Notes under the pieces: generated by a model | Seen by the model: only the letters and a program-made list of their open reading frames with translations | The model's database searches: none | Told to the model about the DNA's origin: nothing | Position numbers and translations under genes: made by a program | Shown here: in pieces, positions 31,296 to 41,931 of the stretch | Layout: the number at the start of each line of letters is the position of its first letter | Numbering within the stretch: position 1 is the stretch's first letter | Origin: Flammeovirgaceae bacterium | GTDB taxonomy: Bacteria > Bacteroidota > Bacteroidia > Cytophagales > Cyclobacteriaceae | Length of the DNA stretch: 64,000 bases | Assembly: GCA_016709845.1 (NCBI GenBank) | Contig: JADJMA010000007.1 | Location: forward strand, 62,001 to 126,000 | Reading direction: 5' to 3'

Positions 31296-32830
31296 ATGGA
31301 GCAACGATCAACGCCTGTGAGGTTAAGTTCTGCGATGAGCGGAGCCGGAAGTAAATCGAAACTTTTTGCGAGAGACATCTCCGAGAGTTTGGGTAAACTA
31401 CCGCCTCAGGCGCTTGATTTAGAAGAAGCCATTTTAGGTGCACTCTCATGCTCGAGAAGAATGCCCTGACGGCCGTGGTTGAGTTTTTAAGACCCGAGCA
31501 TTTTTATTCCGAACAACACAAAGAGATATACACAGCCATTGTCGATTTGTTCAAAGCTTCCGAACCGGTAGACATGCGCACGGTGGTGGCCCAATTACGC
31601 AAAAAGCGCAAAACTAGAATTGGTGGGAGGCGCTTACTATATCGCAGAGTTAACTTCCAAAGTTAGTTCGGCCGCCAACATTGAATATCATTCGCGTATA
31701 ATTATTGAGTTAGCCATTAAGCGCGACCTGATTCAAATCGCTTCACAGATTCATCACGAATCGTATGAAGATACAACCGATGTTTTTGAATTGCTGGATA
31801 AGGCTGAACAGAATATTTTTAAAATCTCTGATTCGAACTTGCGCAAGAACTACGACTCGATGAAGTCGTTGATGTTTCAGGCTACCCAGGAGATTCAGGA
31901 AAAACGAAATCATAAAGATGGCCTTACGGGAATTCCGAGTGGATTCTCCCGATTGGATCGGGTTACCTCAGGCTGGCAGAAATCGGAATTGATAATTATT
32001 GCTGCGCGCCGGGTATGGGTAAAACTGCTTTTTGTGGTTTCGGCTCTGCGCAATGCTGCCGTTGATTTTAATTTTCCGGTGGCTCTATTCTCCTTAGAGA
32101 TGGCTTCTCTTCAGTTAGTCAATCGACTTATTTCAGCGGAAGCGGAACTGGATTCTGAGAAAATAAAAAAAGGAAATTTGGCCGACTTTGAATGGCAACA
32201 AATGGTTCACAAAACCAAGCGCCTTTCCAGTGCGCCTATTTTTATTGACGATACCCCCGCACTATCCATCCTCGAATGCGGGCCAAATGCCGCAGACTTA
32301 AAGCTGAGCACAATATTCAGTTAATAGTAATTGACTACTTGCAATTAATGAAAGGGGAGGCCAGCGGTAATCGCGAACAAGAGATTGCCTCGATCTCTCG
32401 GGCCTTGAAAGGGATTGCCAAAGAACTGAATGTTCCGGTAATCGCGCTGTCGCAGTTAAGTAGGGGTGTAGAAACCCGAGGGGGTGATAAACGTCCTCAA
32501 CTTTCTGACTTGCGTGAATCGGGCTCCATTGAACAAGATGCAGATATTGTAATGTTCCTCTATCGGCCAGAGTATTATAAGATTTCGGTGGATGAAGAAG
32601 GTATGCCAACACAAGGCATGGCTGAAGTGATTATTGCCAAACATAGAAATGGTTCGTTGGAGAATGTGAAGTTGAAATTTATTGGCAAGTACACCAAGTT
32701 TGCCGATTACGATGCTCCGGAAGGTCTTACACCATTAAGTAACATTACCCGCGAAAGCAGACTTAATACATTCCGCGATACACCTCCTGCGCCTCCAGCG
32801 TCCGGTGGTGATGATGACACTCCGTTCTAA
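31296..32830 (+). CDS. dnaB: Replicative DNA helicase DnaB (frameshifted)
   Basis: The full length of about 511 residues is reconstructable from four frame segments. N-terminal domain: LPPQALDLEEAILGALMLEKNAL and PEHFYSEQHKEIYTAI. RecA-like domain: IPSGFSRLDRVTSGWQKSELIIIAA, followed by a Walker A that reads out of frame here (sequence at 32005-32030 gives P-G-M-G-K-T once one base is restored and one T removed), ALFSLEMA, IQLIVIDYLQLM (Walker B), ALSQLSRGVE and DLRESGSIEQDADIVMFLYRPEYY. DnaB unwinds DNA ahead of the replisome. Frame breaks near 31450, 31610, 32010-32030 and 32280 in an essential gene are strong evidence of sequence error. Confidence 0.93.
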
Positions 32831-32948
32831 TAGGCAGTTTGAAAAATAGAATGCGTTTCTTTAGTTCATTCAAAATATTTTATAGTTTGAACAAAATCTA
32901 TTTCAAAAATTCGTTTTGCTTTAGTACCTTCATTGCACATCATAAACT

Positions 32949-33937
32949 ATGAAAGCACTTGTACTGAAAGAGGCTGGTATCATTGAACTTCGTGAAGTTC
33001 CTAAACCAATTGTTACTAAGGGTAAAGCATTGGTGCGTGTAAAAGCAGCTGGGCTAAACAGACGAGATGATTGGATCCGTGAAGGAAAATATCCGAATAT
33101 AAAATTTGGGGGCATTATGGGTTCTGACGGAGCCGGTGTTGTGGAAGAAGTCGGAGATGAAAATGATGAACCTTGGGTTGGACAGGAAGTTGTTATTAAT
33201 CCAAATATAGACTGGGGTTCGGATCAAAGTGCAATCTTCACGCTATACTATTTTGGGTATGCCCACGGATGGTGCCTTTGCCGAGTATGTGATGGTACCC
33301 ATCGACAGGTTGCATCATAAACCTTTTCACTTAGATTTTTTACAAGCCGCTACATTACCCTTGGGGGGATTGACTGCCTTTCGGGCTTTGTTTCGGAGAG
33401 GCGAATTACGTTCCGGTCAAAACGTGTTAATCTCAGGATTTGGGGGCGGAGTAGCACAGTTTGCTTTCTTGTTTGCCAACAGCTGGGGCCAATGTATACG
33501 TAAGTTCAGGAAGTGACGAGAAAATTGAAAAAGCTTTGAAGTTAGGAGCTAAAGGCGCCTACAATTATAAGAAGCAAGCGACTTACCCCGACTTATGGAA
33601 AACCAAAGGCGGATTTGATTTGGTAATTGATAGTGCCGGAGGCGATCAAATCAATGGCTTCATTAAAGTACTTAAACCCAGAGGCAAGATAGTTTTTTAT
33701 GGAGCAACGAATGGCTTGCCCTCCAAGTTGGATTTGTACCGCATGTTCTGGAATCAACTCTCCCTGTTAGGAACCACCATGGGCAGTGACCATGAGTTTG
33801 GCGAAATGTTAACTTTCGTTAGCAAGCATCAACTCAGGCCATTGATCGATTCCATCCGTCCGTTTTCAAAAATTGTCGAATCATTTCCAGATATAACCAA
33901 GTCCAATAAAGTAGGTAAGATTGTTTTTCAGATTTAG
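32949..33937 (+). CDS. Zinc-type alcohol dehydrogenase-like / quinone oxidoreductase (frameshifted)
   Basis: A medium-chain dehydrogenase/reductase of about 329 residues in three frames. GroES-like domain: MKALVLKEAGIIELREVPKP, KAAGLNRRDDWIREGKYP, GSDGAGVVEEVG. Rossmann domain: LPLGGLTAFRALFRRGELRSGQNVLISGFGGGVAQFA, VYVSSGSDEKIEKALKLGAKGAYNYKK, FDLVIDSAGGD, GRIVFYGATNG-like KIVFYGATNG. Probably NADP(H)-dependent; substrate not predictable. Frame breaks near 33215 and 33480. It converges on the small TPR gene, overlapping by 4 bases at the stops. Confidence 0.85.
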
Positions 33938-34248
33938 TCCTCGAGATTTTGAATGGCAGCTGATATTTCCCGAATGCTATTCAAATCTTTTTGTTGATGT
34001 GCTAACACCAATCCTTTCTTTAAAATTTCAGCGGCTCTGTCTCGATCACCTTGCTCCACAGAGAAATTCCCAGCGATGTAATACGTGGGCAGATAGCTAG
34101 GATGTTTTTCTAATAATTGATCAAATAGTTCTCGAGCTTTTTTGAATCTTGATCTTTGAATTCCAGCGCAAGGGCGTATAAATTAAAGGGATCACCAGGA
34201 TCTTCTTTTCAGGAATTGTTCCAATATTTTAATGCGTTCCAGATTCAT
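33934..34248 (-). CDS. Small TPR protein (about 104 residues, frameshifted)
   Basis: From ATG at 34248: NLERIKILEQFLK, then after a frame change near 34205 EDPGDPFNLYALALEFKDQD, KARELFDQLLEKHPSYLPTYYIAGNFSVEQGDRDRAAEILKKGLVLAHQQKDLNSIREISAAIQ ending NLED. Two to three tetratricopeptide units make a cytoplasmic protein-interaction scaffold. Similar short TPR proteins are widespread in Bacteroidota; the partner is unknown. Confidence 0.7.
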
Positions 34249-34354
34249 TGTTTTTCATGGTTTTAGATACCCATTTTAAGATTTATCCTTTATCTTGAGG
34301 GCAAATTTAGACGGAATTATATAAAGTTTTGATTATCACTTTCTTGTACCCTAT

Positions 34355-35089
34355 ATGAAAATACTTGTTTGCATCTCTCACGTACCCGATACTACCTCCA
34401 GAATTAACTTTATCGATAACGCTACTAAGTTCGATACAACGGGAGTTCAGTTTATTATTGGCCCGTATGACGATTACGCATTGGCGCGTGCCATTGAGTT
34501 GAAGGAACAAATACCAGGAACAACGGTTACCGCATTAAATGTAGGATTGGCTGATACCGAACCAACCATACGTAAAGCATTGGCCATTGGGGCCGATGAC
34601 GCAATTCGCATTAACATGGAGCCAACCGAATCATTTCTGGTGGCAACCCAAATTGCCGGACAAGCGAAAGGATATGATCTCATTTTGATGGGCCGTGAGT
34701 CTATCGATTTTAATGGCGGTGTTGTGCATGCCATGGTAGGAGAAATGCTTGGTTTGCCATCTATATCCCCCGTAATGAAGTTAGATATTGAAGGAACAAA
34801 AGCCAGGATGTCGGTAGAGATTGAAGGCGGTAAAGAACAGGTAGAAGCCAACTTGCCTTTGGTTGCCGGTTGTCAGGAGCCTATTGCCGAATGGAAGATA
34901 CCCAATATGCGGGGTATTATGTCGGCCCGCACTAAACCTTTAAAAGTTGTAGAGCCCCAGGCGGCACAAGCGGCTACAGCAACTCAGAAATTCGAACTGC
35001 CTCCGCCTAAAGGCGCGGTTAAAATGATAGCGGCTGATAACATGGCTGAGCTAGTATCGAAACTAAAAAACGAAGCCAAGGTTTTATAA
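34355..35089 (+). CDS. etfB: Electron transfer flavoprotein, beta subunit
   Basis: An intact 244-residue EtfB/FixA protein. It starts KILVCISHVPDTTSRINF and contains GPYDDYALARAIELKE, DAIRINME, DLILMGRESIDFNGGVV, GMPSISPV-like GLPSISPVMKL and PLVAGCQEPIAEWKIPNMRGIMSARTKPL, the beta-subunit signature. With EtfA it binds FAD and AMP and carries electrons from acyl-CoA dehydrogenases to the quinone pool. It heads the etfB-etfA-nuclease run with a 40-base gap to etfA. Confidence 0.95.
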   Translation: MKILVCISHVPDTTSRINFIDNATKFDTTGVQFIIGPYDDYALARAIELKEQIPGTTVTALNVGLADTEPTIRKALAIGADDAIRINMEPTESFLVATQIAGQAKGYDLILMGRESIDFNGGVVHAMVGEMLGLPSISPVMKLDIEGTKARMSVEIEGGKEQVEANLPLVAGCQEPIAEWKIPNMRGIMSARTKPLKVVEPQAAQAATATQKFELPPPKGAVKMIAADNMAELVSKLKNEAKVL

Positions 35090-35129
35090 TTTAGAAGTAT
35101 CCCGAACGAAAAATATAAACAATCGACTT

Positions 35130-35951
35130 ATGTCAGTATTAGTTTTTGCAGAAACATCAGAAGGAAAAATCAGAAAGCCTTCCCTGGAGGCGGTTTGTTA
35201 CGCGAAAGCCATGGGTGGTTCGGTAACAGCTGTGGTGTTGGGGCCGGCAGAGGCCTCTGAACTTCAGGTGTTAGGAAAATATGGCGCGCAAAAAGTGTTT
35301 AGCCGTTAAAACAGGGGCTAGTTTTGCATCGAACGTTGTGGAACTACCCAATACAACGACAGGATTTGTAGTGAAGAGAAGCATCTATACAGGCAAAGCA
35401 TTTTCATTGGTAGAATTTAAAAATGCAAAGAAAGTTATCGCAATAAAAAAAAATGCCGCTGAAGTGAAAGAGTCAGGCGGCACTGCTGAGGTTGTAAACT
35501 TTGCTGTTAATCTTTCGGAAGCAGATTTTAACACGACCATTGTTTCTTCCGAGAAGGCCACGGGTGACATTCTATTGCCCGAAGCAGAAATTGTAGTGTC
35601 TGGTGGCCGCGGAATGAAAGGTGCCGAACATTGGGGCATCTTAGAAGAACTCGCCAAAACACTTCGCATGCCGCTACGGCTTGCAGTAAACCCGTATCAG
35701 ACATGGGCTGGCGACCGCATCACGAACATGTTGGCCAAACAGGAGTTAAAGTAGCTCCGCAGTTATATATCGCAATTGGTATTTCAGGTGCTATCCAACA
35801 TCTGGCCGGTGTTAACTCATCGAAGTGTATCGTGGTTATCAATAAAGATGCAGACGCGCCTTTTTTTAAAGCAGCCGATTATGGCGTAGTGGGCGATGCC
35901 TTTGAAGTTGTACCAAAATTGACTGCAGCTATTAAGGCTGCTAATGGATAG
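35130..35951 (+). CDS. etfA: Electron transfer flavoprotein, alpha subunit (frameshifted, internal block missing)
   Basis: Segments: SVLVFAETSEGKIRKPSLEAVCYAKAMG...LGKYGAQKVF (35130-35300), ASFASNVVELPNTTTGFVVKRSIYTGKAFS...GDILLPEAEIVVSGGRGMKG (35310-35690), and the FAD-binding end APQLYIAIGISGAIQHLAGVNSSKCIVVINKDADAPFFKAADYGVVGDAFEVVP (35750-35951). Between GAQKVF and KTGASFASN the stretch holding the QEGA...LAARLAVKLKAG-type segment, about 45 residues, is missing, making this 274 instead of about 320 residues. Frame also breaks near 35680. The FAD-site motifs are intact. Confidence 0.9.
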
Positions 35952-36006
35952 AGCATTTTTAAGTGAATCGTTGGGTTTCATAATTTTTTTATAATTTGAA
36001 TTTCTT

Positions 36007-36626
36007 TTGGCCGCTTTGAAGAAAATAAAACTCGAAATATTAGGATTGTCCTCTAGTCAATCTCAAACAGGATCCTTTGCTTTAGTATTAGGCGAGCTGG
36101 AAGGCAACCGAAGGCTCCCCATTATTATCGGGATGTTTGAAGCGCAGGCGATTGCTATTGAGATTGAGAAGATAATTCCTAATCGCCCGATGACGCACGA
36201 CTTGTTTAAGTCTTTCTCAAACGCGTTTCATTTTCATGTTGAAGAAATAATAATCTCAGATTTAAAAGAAGGTGTATTCTTTGCCAAGATAGTTTGTACC
36301 GATGGTTTGAAGAAAACAGAGATTGATGCAAGGCCTTCCGATGCCATCGCGATTGACTCCGCTTCGAATCACCTATTTATACTTACGAAACAATTTTAGC
36401 CGAAGCCGGCATCGTGCTTACGGATCAGGAAGAAGAAGAGAAAACAGAAGCAAAAGCAGAACCGAAAGCTAAAGTAAAGAAAGAATCACCTCGTAAATCA
36501 ACGAGCAGCGATGATTATAAAAACTACTCCATCGAGAAGCTGAATGATTTATTGAAAGATGCTATTGACAAAGAGGATTACGAACGGGCGGCTAAAATAA
36601 GAGACGAACTAAGCAAGCGTAATTAA
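36007..36626 (+). CDS. Bifunctional nuclease (DUF151) family protein with C-terminal UVR motif (frameshifted)
   Basis: A TTG start at 36007 gives AALKKIKLEILGLSSSQSQTGSFALVLGELEGNRRLPIIIGMFEAQAIAIEIEKI, RPMTHDLFKSF and DARPSDAIAI, all hallmarks of the DUF151/BFN fold. After a frame break near 36360 the protein continues ETILAEAGIVL, an acidic/lysine-rich linker (36420-36510) and a UVR-type helix pair SIEKLNDLLKDAIDKEDYERAAKIRDELSKRN that resembles the UvrB/UvrC interaction motif. Members show weak DNase/RNase activity in vitro; the biological role is unclear. It directly follows etfA, a gene order common in Bacteroidota. Confidence 0.88.
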
Positions 36627-36653
36627 GAATCGAACTGTAACTACCGAAACCTG

Positions 36654-37962
36654 ATGGATTATTTACGCGGCTTACTAGGTCTTATTTTTATTGTGGGGGT
36701 TGCCTACCTTCTTTCAGGTAATCGCAAAGCCATTGATTGGCGCTTGGTATTGATTGGTATTGTTATTCAACTTGCTTTCGGTCTTATCATCGGTAAAGTT
36801 GAAGTTGCACAAAGAGTTTTCGTTTACGTTAGCGAAAAATTTGTTGTCTTTTTAAGTTTCGCTGCCAAAGGCGGAGAGTTTCTGTATGGAGACCTCGCTA
36901 AAAACAGTATAGGAAACCCAGACGTGAAACATAATCTCGGGTTTTTGTTTGCGTTTCAGGCTTTGCCCACGGTTATCTTTTTTTCAGCAGTAACGGCAGG
37001 CTTGTATTACCTCGGGGTGCTGCAAAAAATTGTGTTTGGCTTCGCCTGGGTTATGGCACGAACCATGCGGTTGTCAGGAGCAGAAAGTTTATCGGCTGCA
37101 GCCAATATTTTTATGGGCCAAACCGAAGCGCCATTATTGGTAAGACCTTTTATCAAAGGCATGACCTCTTCCGAATTAAATTGTTTGATGGTGGGTGGTA
37201 TGGCAACTATTGCCGGTAGTGTTTTGGGTGCTTATGTTTCTTTTCTTGGAGGAGGCGATCCACAGCAACAGGCAAAGTTTGCCAGCTATTTATTAAGTGC
37301 TTCCATCATGAATGCGCCAGCCGCTATTGTTTTGGCGAAAATATTTATGCCCGAAACCGAGCACGAAAAATTGATCGCAGTTTAAAAGTTAACAAAGATC
37401 AGATCGGTGTTAATCTGGTAGATGCCATGGCCACGGGTGCATCCGATGGTTTAAAACTTGCACTGAATATCGGTGGCATGTTGTTGGCTTTCATTGCTGT
37501 TATCTATGCGGTTAATTGGGTACTGGTAGATTTTATTGGTGCCTATACTGGATTGAACGATTTTGTTGCGCAGAGCACGAATGGTGTTTATAAAGGATTT
37601 TCATTACAGTATATTTTGGGACAAGTATTCCGGGTGTTTGCTTTTTGTATTGGCGTTAGCTGGAATGCATCACTTTATGCAGGCAGCTTATTGGGACAAA
37701 AATGGTAATCAATGAGTTTGTCGCTTACCTGGATTTGGCCAGCCTTAAGGCCTCGGGTGTATTGAGTGAAAAGTCTATTCGCATTTCTACGTATGCCTTA
37801 TGCGGGTTTGCTAATTTCAGTTCCATTGCCATTCAGATTGGTGGAATAGGAGGAATGGCTGCCAACCGGCAAGGGGACTTATCTAAATTAGGAGTAAAAG
37901 CAATGATCGCAGCATCATTAGCAACGCTTATGACAGCTACAATTGCAGGCGCAATTTTCTGA
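36654..37962 (+). CDS. Concentrative nucleoside transporter, NupC/CNT family (frameshifted)
   Basis: About 435 residues with 8-10 membrane helices. N-terminal gate helices (LRGLLGLIFIVGVAYLLS, VLIGIVIQLAFGLIIG), FVFLSFAAKGGEFLYG, FAFQALPTVIFFSAVTAGLYYLGVLQKIV, the signature GAESLSAAANIFMGQTEAPLLVRPF, MTSSELNCLMVGGMATIAGSVLGAYV, and the C-terminal STYALCGFANFSSIAIQIGGIGGMA. CNT proteins import nucleosides with Na+ or H+ symport. Frame breaks near 37385 and 37703. A TMEM220-like gene follows 2 bases later. Confidence 0.9.
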
Positions 37963-37964
37963 TC

Positions 37965-38326
37965 ATGAAGATTTTGAATTTCATTTTGGCGTTGATGTTT
38001 TAGCATTTGCCTTCGTGCAAATAAATGATCCCGATCCTGTACTCTGGATTTTAATTTACGGCAACATGGCGGTGCTTTGTGTGCTGGCCATGTTTCGAAT
38101 GAATTTCAAAATATGGATTATAGTTGCAGCGTGTCTATATATAGTCTATGCAGCGATTCTTGCTCCTAGTGCCTACGTGTGGTTTCAGTCGCCCGATAAA
38201 GCCATGTTGTTTGATGACCTGGCGAAAATGCAGAATCTCTACATTGAAGAAACTCGTGAGTTTTTAGGGTTGATTATTTGTTTGGCGGTGCTTACTCTTC
38301 ACTTTTTAAAATCTAGAAGAGCCTGA
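37965..38326 (+). CDS. TMEM220-like small membrane protein (one frameshift)
   Basis: From ATG at 37965: KILNFILALMF then, after one missing T in a T-run near 38000, LAFAFVQINDPDPVLWILIYGNMAVLCVLAMFRM, IWIIVAACLYIVYAAILAPS and EETREFLGLIICLAVLTLHFLKSRRA. Four membrane helices and the VQxNDPDPxxW motif match the TMEM220 family, whose function is unknown. It begins 2 bases after the nucleoside transporter stop, so the two are probably cotranscribed. Confidence 0.8.
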
Positions 38327-38466
38327 ACTCTTAAGATTGAATTTGCTGCTTCCTTGGGTGTTGCAATTATCGGGTTAGGCTCACCAACAAACGTACTGAA
38401 TTAAGATATTAGCAGGCATTGTTTGGTGGTTAGGAACACTTGTAAAAGCGATTATTTATCAAGTAT

Positions 38467-40314
38467 TTATTCGTGCCTCCCAGAACGAAGTGGGGAGAGA
38501 GCGATACAACTATCTAATCGGATTTCAATTTCTGAAATCTTCTCGCGGTAGCGTTGGCTACCAACGGCTTCATAGTCATTTCGGAACTGTTCGGTTGTCA
38601 AGCCTTCCGGAAGATCGGCAATGAATGGAAAGAAGTCATCCACACTGAATTTGTTCTTCAATAATTCTTGCATAGCCAGCGCATCTTCCTCAGAATTTGT
38701 AGCTGCATTCGCAAAACGCACTCCGGCACGATCCGCGGCAATGTCAGTGAACGAAAAGCCACTTCCTTTAGCCAATACATCTACTTGCTCTTTTATCAAT
38801 CCACCAGCATCGCTTACTAGAGAATTTTCTAAAACAGCTAGCGCAGCACTCAGTGAAAAATGACGGGGCCAATCCGTTCTTCCGCGCAACGTTGTTCCTT
38901 TGCGTAGCAAAACTGCATTACGCACTAAGTTACTGTTGCGGTCTAATCCAACAAATCGTGCGATCCGTTCGTCTCCCAGCACGATACCGAGAGCCAGAAT
39001 GGCGGAGCGGTTATGATCAACTATATTTATCGGATCAGATGATGGTTTTGAAATGGGTGCAAAGGCCAACTGTAACAAGACACCGAATCTTTTTTCTCCA
39101 TGGGGAATACGCTCACTTGCATCGGTTAGTTTTTTTAGCTGATCTTGCGTGGCGTGCATTAAGCGAGTTGAGGTTCCTCCAAACAAGCTCCAAAAAGCTG
39201 TGCCCGCCAACACCACAACAATGAATATCACATACTTCAATCGCTGATACAGTAACCCAAGTCCAAGCCACACACCTATACTACACGCAACCATCGGGAT
39301 GGCGGCATTAATATAAACCGGAAAATACCCACCTTTTAAAGAACGGATAATCAGGGCCACGCTAATAATAATAATTGGGACGAGTATAATTTGGAGTAAT
39401 CGCTTGCGAACCGATTCTGCACGTTTAACGATAAAGGCGGCCACAATTCCAAGGAAACCATAAAAGGCAAGCTGAAGTAAAATGGTTGCCGCAAGATAGG
39501 CCGACTTCCAACCGAGACCGAGCATTCTTTGTATGGCCTCAGAAAGCCTGTAGGGTGGTAGTAACGGTGTTGGCACAATTAACAACATCGACACAACCAC
39601 AATCAACGCTACTACTCTATATACTATTCCCTTTGAATTTTCTACAAGAAGTGCAGCCATGATTTTAACTTTCCCTTCAATACCAGAAGATACTTTTGCT
39701 ACTTCAAAGTTTTGTTTGATTGGAAGAATTTGCTTCGGGTCAAATCCCATTTCTTTCAATTGTTTGGATGTGAGTTTTATAATATTTACATCCAGCGTTA
39801 TAGGTACAATAGGTTTATTTGTTGAGTCCCTTTCTACATTTACGATAGCATCAACAATGTCCATGCCTTTCAATACTTTACCGAACACGGTATAATCACC
39901 ATCTAATCTGTGCTCACCTTTTTTATTTTGAACAATATAGAATTGACATCGGGCTGAAAGCTTGTCTGGATTGTTATCACGACCTGCGCCTATCATTCCA
40001 TAATCATGAAGGAGGTGATCATTAAACTCTGGAGCCAGTAAATATTCAGGATCAGTAAATCCAGCAGGCGTATCGGGGCAGCCCCCCTGCACAACGAAAT
40101 TTGGAATTACTCTATTAAAAGTCAACGAATCCCAATAACCATCATTGGCCAGTTGGATAAAACTCTGCTTATGATTGGGTGTTTCATCATATAACCAGAA
40201 AACGATTTCTCCTTTCGTGGTTTTTATTTGCCCAACGGAATACTCATTATTTTTTGCGGAGGAGCATGATATTAAGATACCAGCTATTAATACTATTATA
40301 CCTTTTAATATCAT
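38467..40314 (-). CDS. Lipoprotein cyclophilin fused to a multi-pass membrane protein
   Basis: An intact 615-residue frame. Residues 1-17 are a lipoprotein signal (IVLIAGILISCSS). Residues ~25-195 are a cyclophilin-type peptidyl-prolyl isomerase (GEIVFWLYDETPNH, FNRVIPNFVVQGGCPD, LSARCQFYIVQNK, DYTVFGKVLKGMD). From ~225 the chain begins MAALLVENSKGIVYRVVALIV and contains about five membrane helices, then a soluble region with GIVLGDERIARFVGLD, SLSAALAVLENSLVSDAGG, GSGFSFTDIAADRAGVRFA and DLPEGLTTEQFRNDY, a conserved family of unknown function. Fusion would put both parts in one envelope protein. The internal Met at ~225 could instead be a separate gene start after a lost stop codon; sequence alone cannot decide. 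Confidence 0.75.
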   Translation of the reverse strand: MILKGIIVLIAGILISCSSAKNNEYSVGQIKTTKGEIVFWLYDETPNHKQSFIQLANDGYWDSLTFNRVIPNFVVQGGCPDTPAGFTDPEYLLAPEFNDHLLHDYGMIGAGRDNNPDKLSARCQFYIVQNKKGEHRLDGDYTVFGKVLKGMDIVDAIVNVERDSTNKPIVPITLDVNIIKLTSKQLKEMGFDPKQILPIKQNFEVAKVSSGIEGKVKIMAALLVENSKGIVYRVVALIVVVSMLLIVPTPLLPPYRLSEAIQRMLGLGWKSAYLAATILLQLAFYGFLGIVAAFIVKRAESVRKRLLQIILVPIIIISVALIIRSLKGGYFPVYINAAIPMVACSIGVWLGLGLLYQRLKYVIFIVVVLAGTAFWSLFGGTSTRLMHATQDQLKKLTDASERIPHGEKRFGVLLQLAFAPISKPSSDPINIVDHNRSAILALGIVLGDERIARFVGLDRNSNLVRNAVLLRKGTTLRGRTDWPRHFSLSAALAVLENSLVSDAGGLIKEQVDVLAKGSGFSFTDIAADRAGVRFANAATNSEEDALAMQELLKNKFSVDDFFPFIADLPEGLTTEQFRNDYEAVGSQRYREKISEIEIRLDSCIALSPLRSGRHE

Positions 40315-40458
40315 CTATAGTAGAATTTTAATCACTCAGTAAGGTAAACAAAAAAATAAAAATTACCGCTTAACAAAAGTTCCACTTATTTGGAACCAAA
40401 GACCCTAACTTTAAGAATGTTATTCAAATTTTAAGTTATCAATCTTTAAAACTATAGT

Positions 40459-41931
40459 ATGAAGCTACACATTACTTTTTTACTACTCTTTGGCCTGGTG
40501 CTATCAACCCTTGCGCAGGATCGGAAACTCTCTGCTGACACCTCCGTGGTGACTACCAATGAGGTAACTGTAAAAGGAAAACGTTTTCCCTATACAGCCA
40601 CCACAGGAATGCAGCCCGTATGGGATAAGGATGGGAAAGTCATTGCTTCCCTTTACTACACGTATTATGAGAGAAGCGACATCAAAGACCGTGCTTCACG
40701 CCCATTGATGATATCATTCAATGGTGGCCCGGGTTCGTCTTCCGCTTGGATGCACTTGGGTTATACCGGACCACGTGTATTGCTTATTGATCCGGAAGGA
40801 TATCCTGTTCAACCTTATGGTTTTAAGGAAAATCCTAACACGGTACTGGATGTTGCAGACATCGTTTATGTGAATCCTGTGAATGTAGGATATTCTCGGA
40901 TACTCGATGAAAAAACGCCTCGCGAAACTTTCTTTGGTGTAAATGCTGATATTAAATATCTGGCAGGATGGATAAGCACTTTTGTTACCCGTAAAGGTCG
41001 GTGGCAATCTCCGAAATATTTGATTGGTGAAAGCTACGGAACTACTCGCGTTTCAGGCCTTGCTCTTGAATTGCAAGATCAACAATGGTTGTATTTGAAT
41101 GGGGTTATCCTGGTTTCACCAACGGGTTTAGGAATTGATAGAAGTGGACCTGTAGACGCTGCCAACAGACTCCCTTATTTTGCTGCTGCTGCGTGGTACC
41201 ATAAAGTGCTGCCAGCTGATCTTCAGAAAAAAGATCTTACGGAAGTATTGGCAGAGGTGGAGCCTTATACTACCAACGAATTATTACCTGTAATTGCCAT
41301 GGGCGGATTTGCAGATCCGCAAAAAAAGAAAGAAGCAGCTGCTAAAATGGCGCGCTATTCAGGTCTCAGTGAAACCTTTATTCTTCAAAACAATCTTAAC
41401 GTAAGTACCCAGGCGTTTTGGAAAGAATTACTAAGAGATAAGGGCTTTATTATTGGCCGCCTTGATTCGCGCTACCTCGGAATTGACAGAATGGATGCAG
41501 GTGAATTTCCAGATTATAACCCAGAAAGTTCATCATGGAGCCATGCATTCGCACCAGCCATTAATTACTACATACGCGAACAGCTGAAGTTTAAGACAGA
41601 TGTCAAATACAACGTGTATGGTCCAGTGAGCCCATGGGATCGTTCGAACGATCATTCAGGAGAAAACTTGCGGCAGGCTATGGCACAAAACCCCTATTTA
41701 AAAGTAATGATCCAATCGGGTTATTTTGATGGGGCAACGACCTACTTCAACGCGAAATATTCTATGTGGAATTTGGATCCCAGTGGAAAAATGAAAGATC
41801 GCTTAAGCTGGAAAGGTTACCGCAGCGGTCACATGATGTACCTGCGTGCTGAAGATTCGATTACTGCGAATGATGATGTCAGAGATTTTATAAACAATTC
41901 ATTATCGAAAGGAAAACCAGCAAAGTACTAA
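40459..41931 (+). CDS. Exported S10 family serine carboxypeptidase-like peptidase
   Basis: An intact 490-residue protein with signal peptide (LHITFLLLFGLVLSTLAQ). The alpha/beta-hydrolase S10 fold shows the oxyanion segment FNGGPGSSS (88-95), Ser192 in GESYGT, the Asp region YFDGATTYFNAKYSMWNLDPSG and the His in SGHMMYLR near the C-terminus. S10 enzymes remove C-terminal residues; periplasmic or secreted action is expected. It stands alone between divergent and convergent neighbours, and is followed by a long hairpin. Confidence 0.92.
   Translation: MKLHITFLLLFGLVLSTLAQDRKLSADTSVVTTNEVTVKGKRFPYTATTGMQPVWDKDGKVIASLYYTYYERSDIKDRASRPLMISFNGGPGSSSAWMHLGYTGPRVLLIDPEGYPVQPYGFKENPNTVLDVADIVYVNPVNVGYSRILDEKTPRETFFGVNADIKYLAGWISTFVTRKGRWQSPKYLIGESYGTTRVSGLALELQDQQWLYLNGVILVSPTGLGIDRSGPVDAANRLPYFAAAAWYHKVLPADLQKKDLTEVLAEVEPYTTNELLPVIAMGGFADPQKKKEAAAKMARYSGLSETFILQNNLNVSTQAFWKELLRDKGFIIGRLDSRYLGIDRMDAGEFPDYNPESSSWSHAFAPAINYYIREQLKFKTDVKYNVYGPVSPWDRSNDHSGENLRQAMAQNPYLKVMIQSGYFDGATTYFNAKYSMWNLDPSGKMKDRLSWKGYRSGHMMYLRAEDSITANDDVRDFINNSLSKGKPAKY

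Noticed and set aside
35130..35310. Programmed frameshift in etfA
   Set aside because: No slippery heptamer with following structure; about 45 conserved residues are missing as well, so a deletion is the simpler reading.
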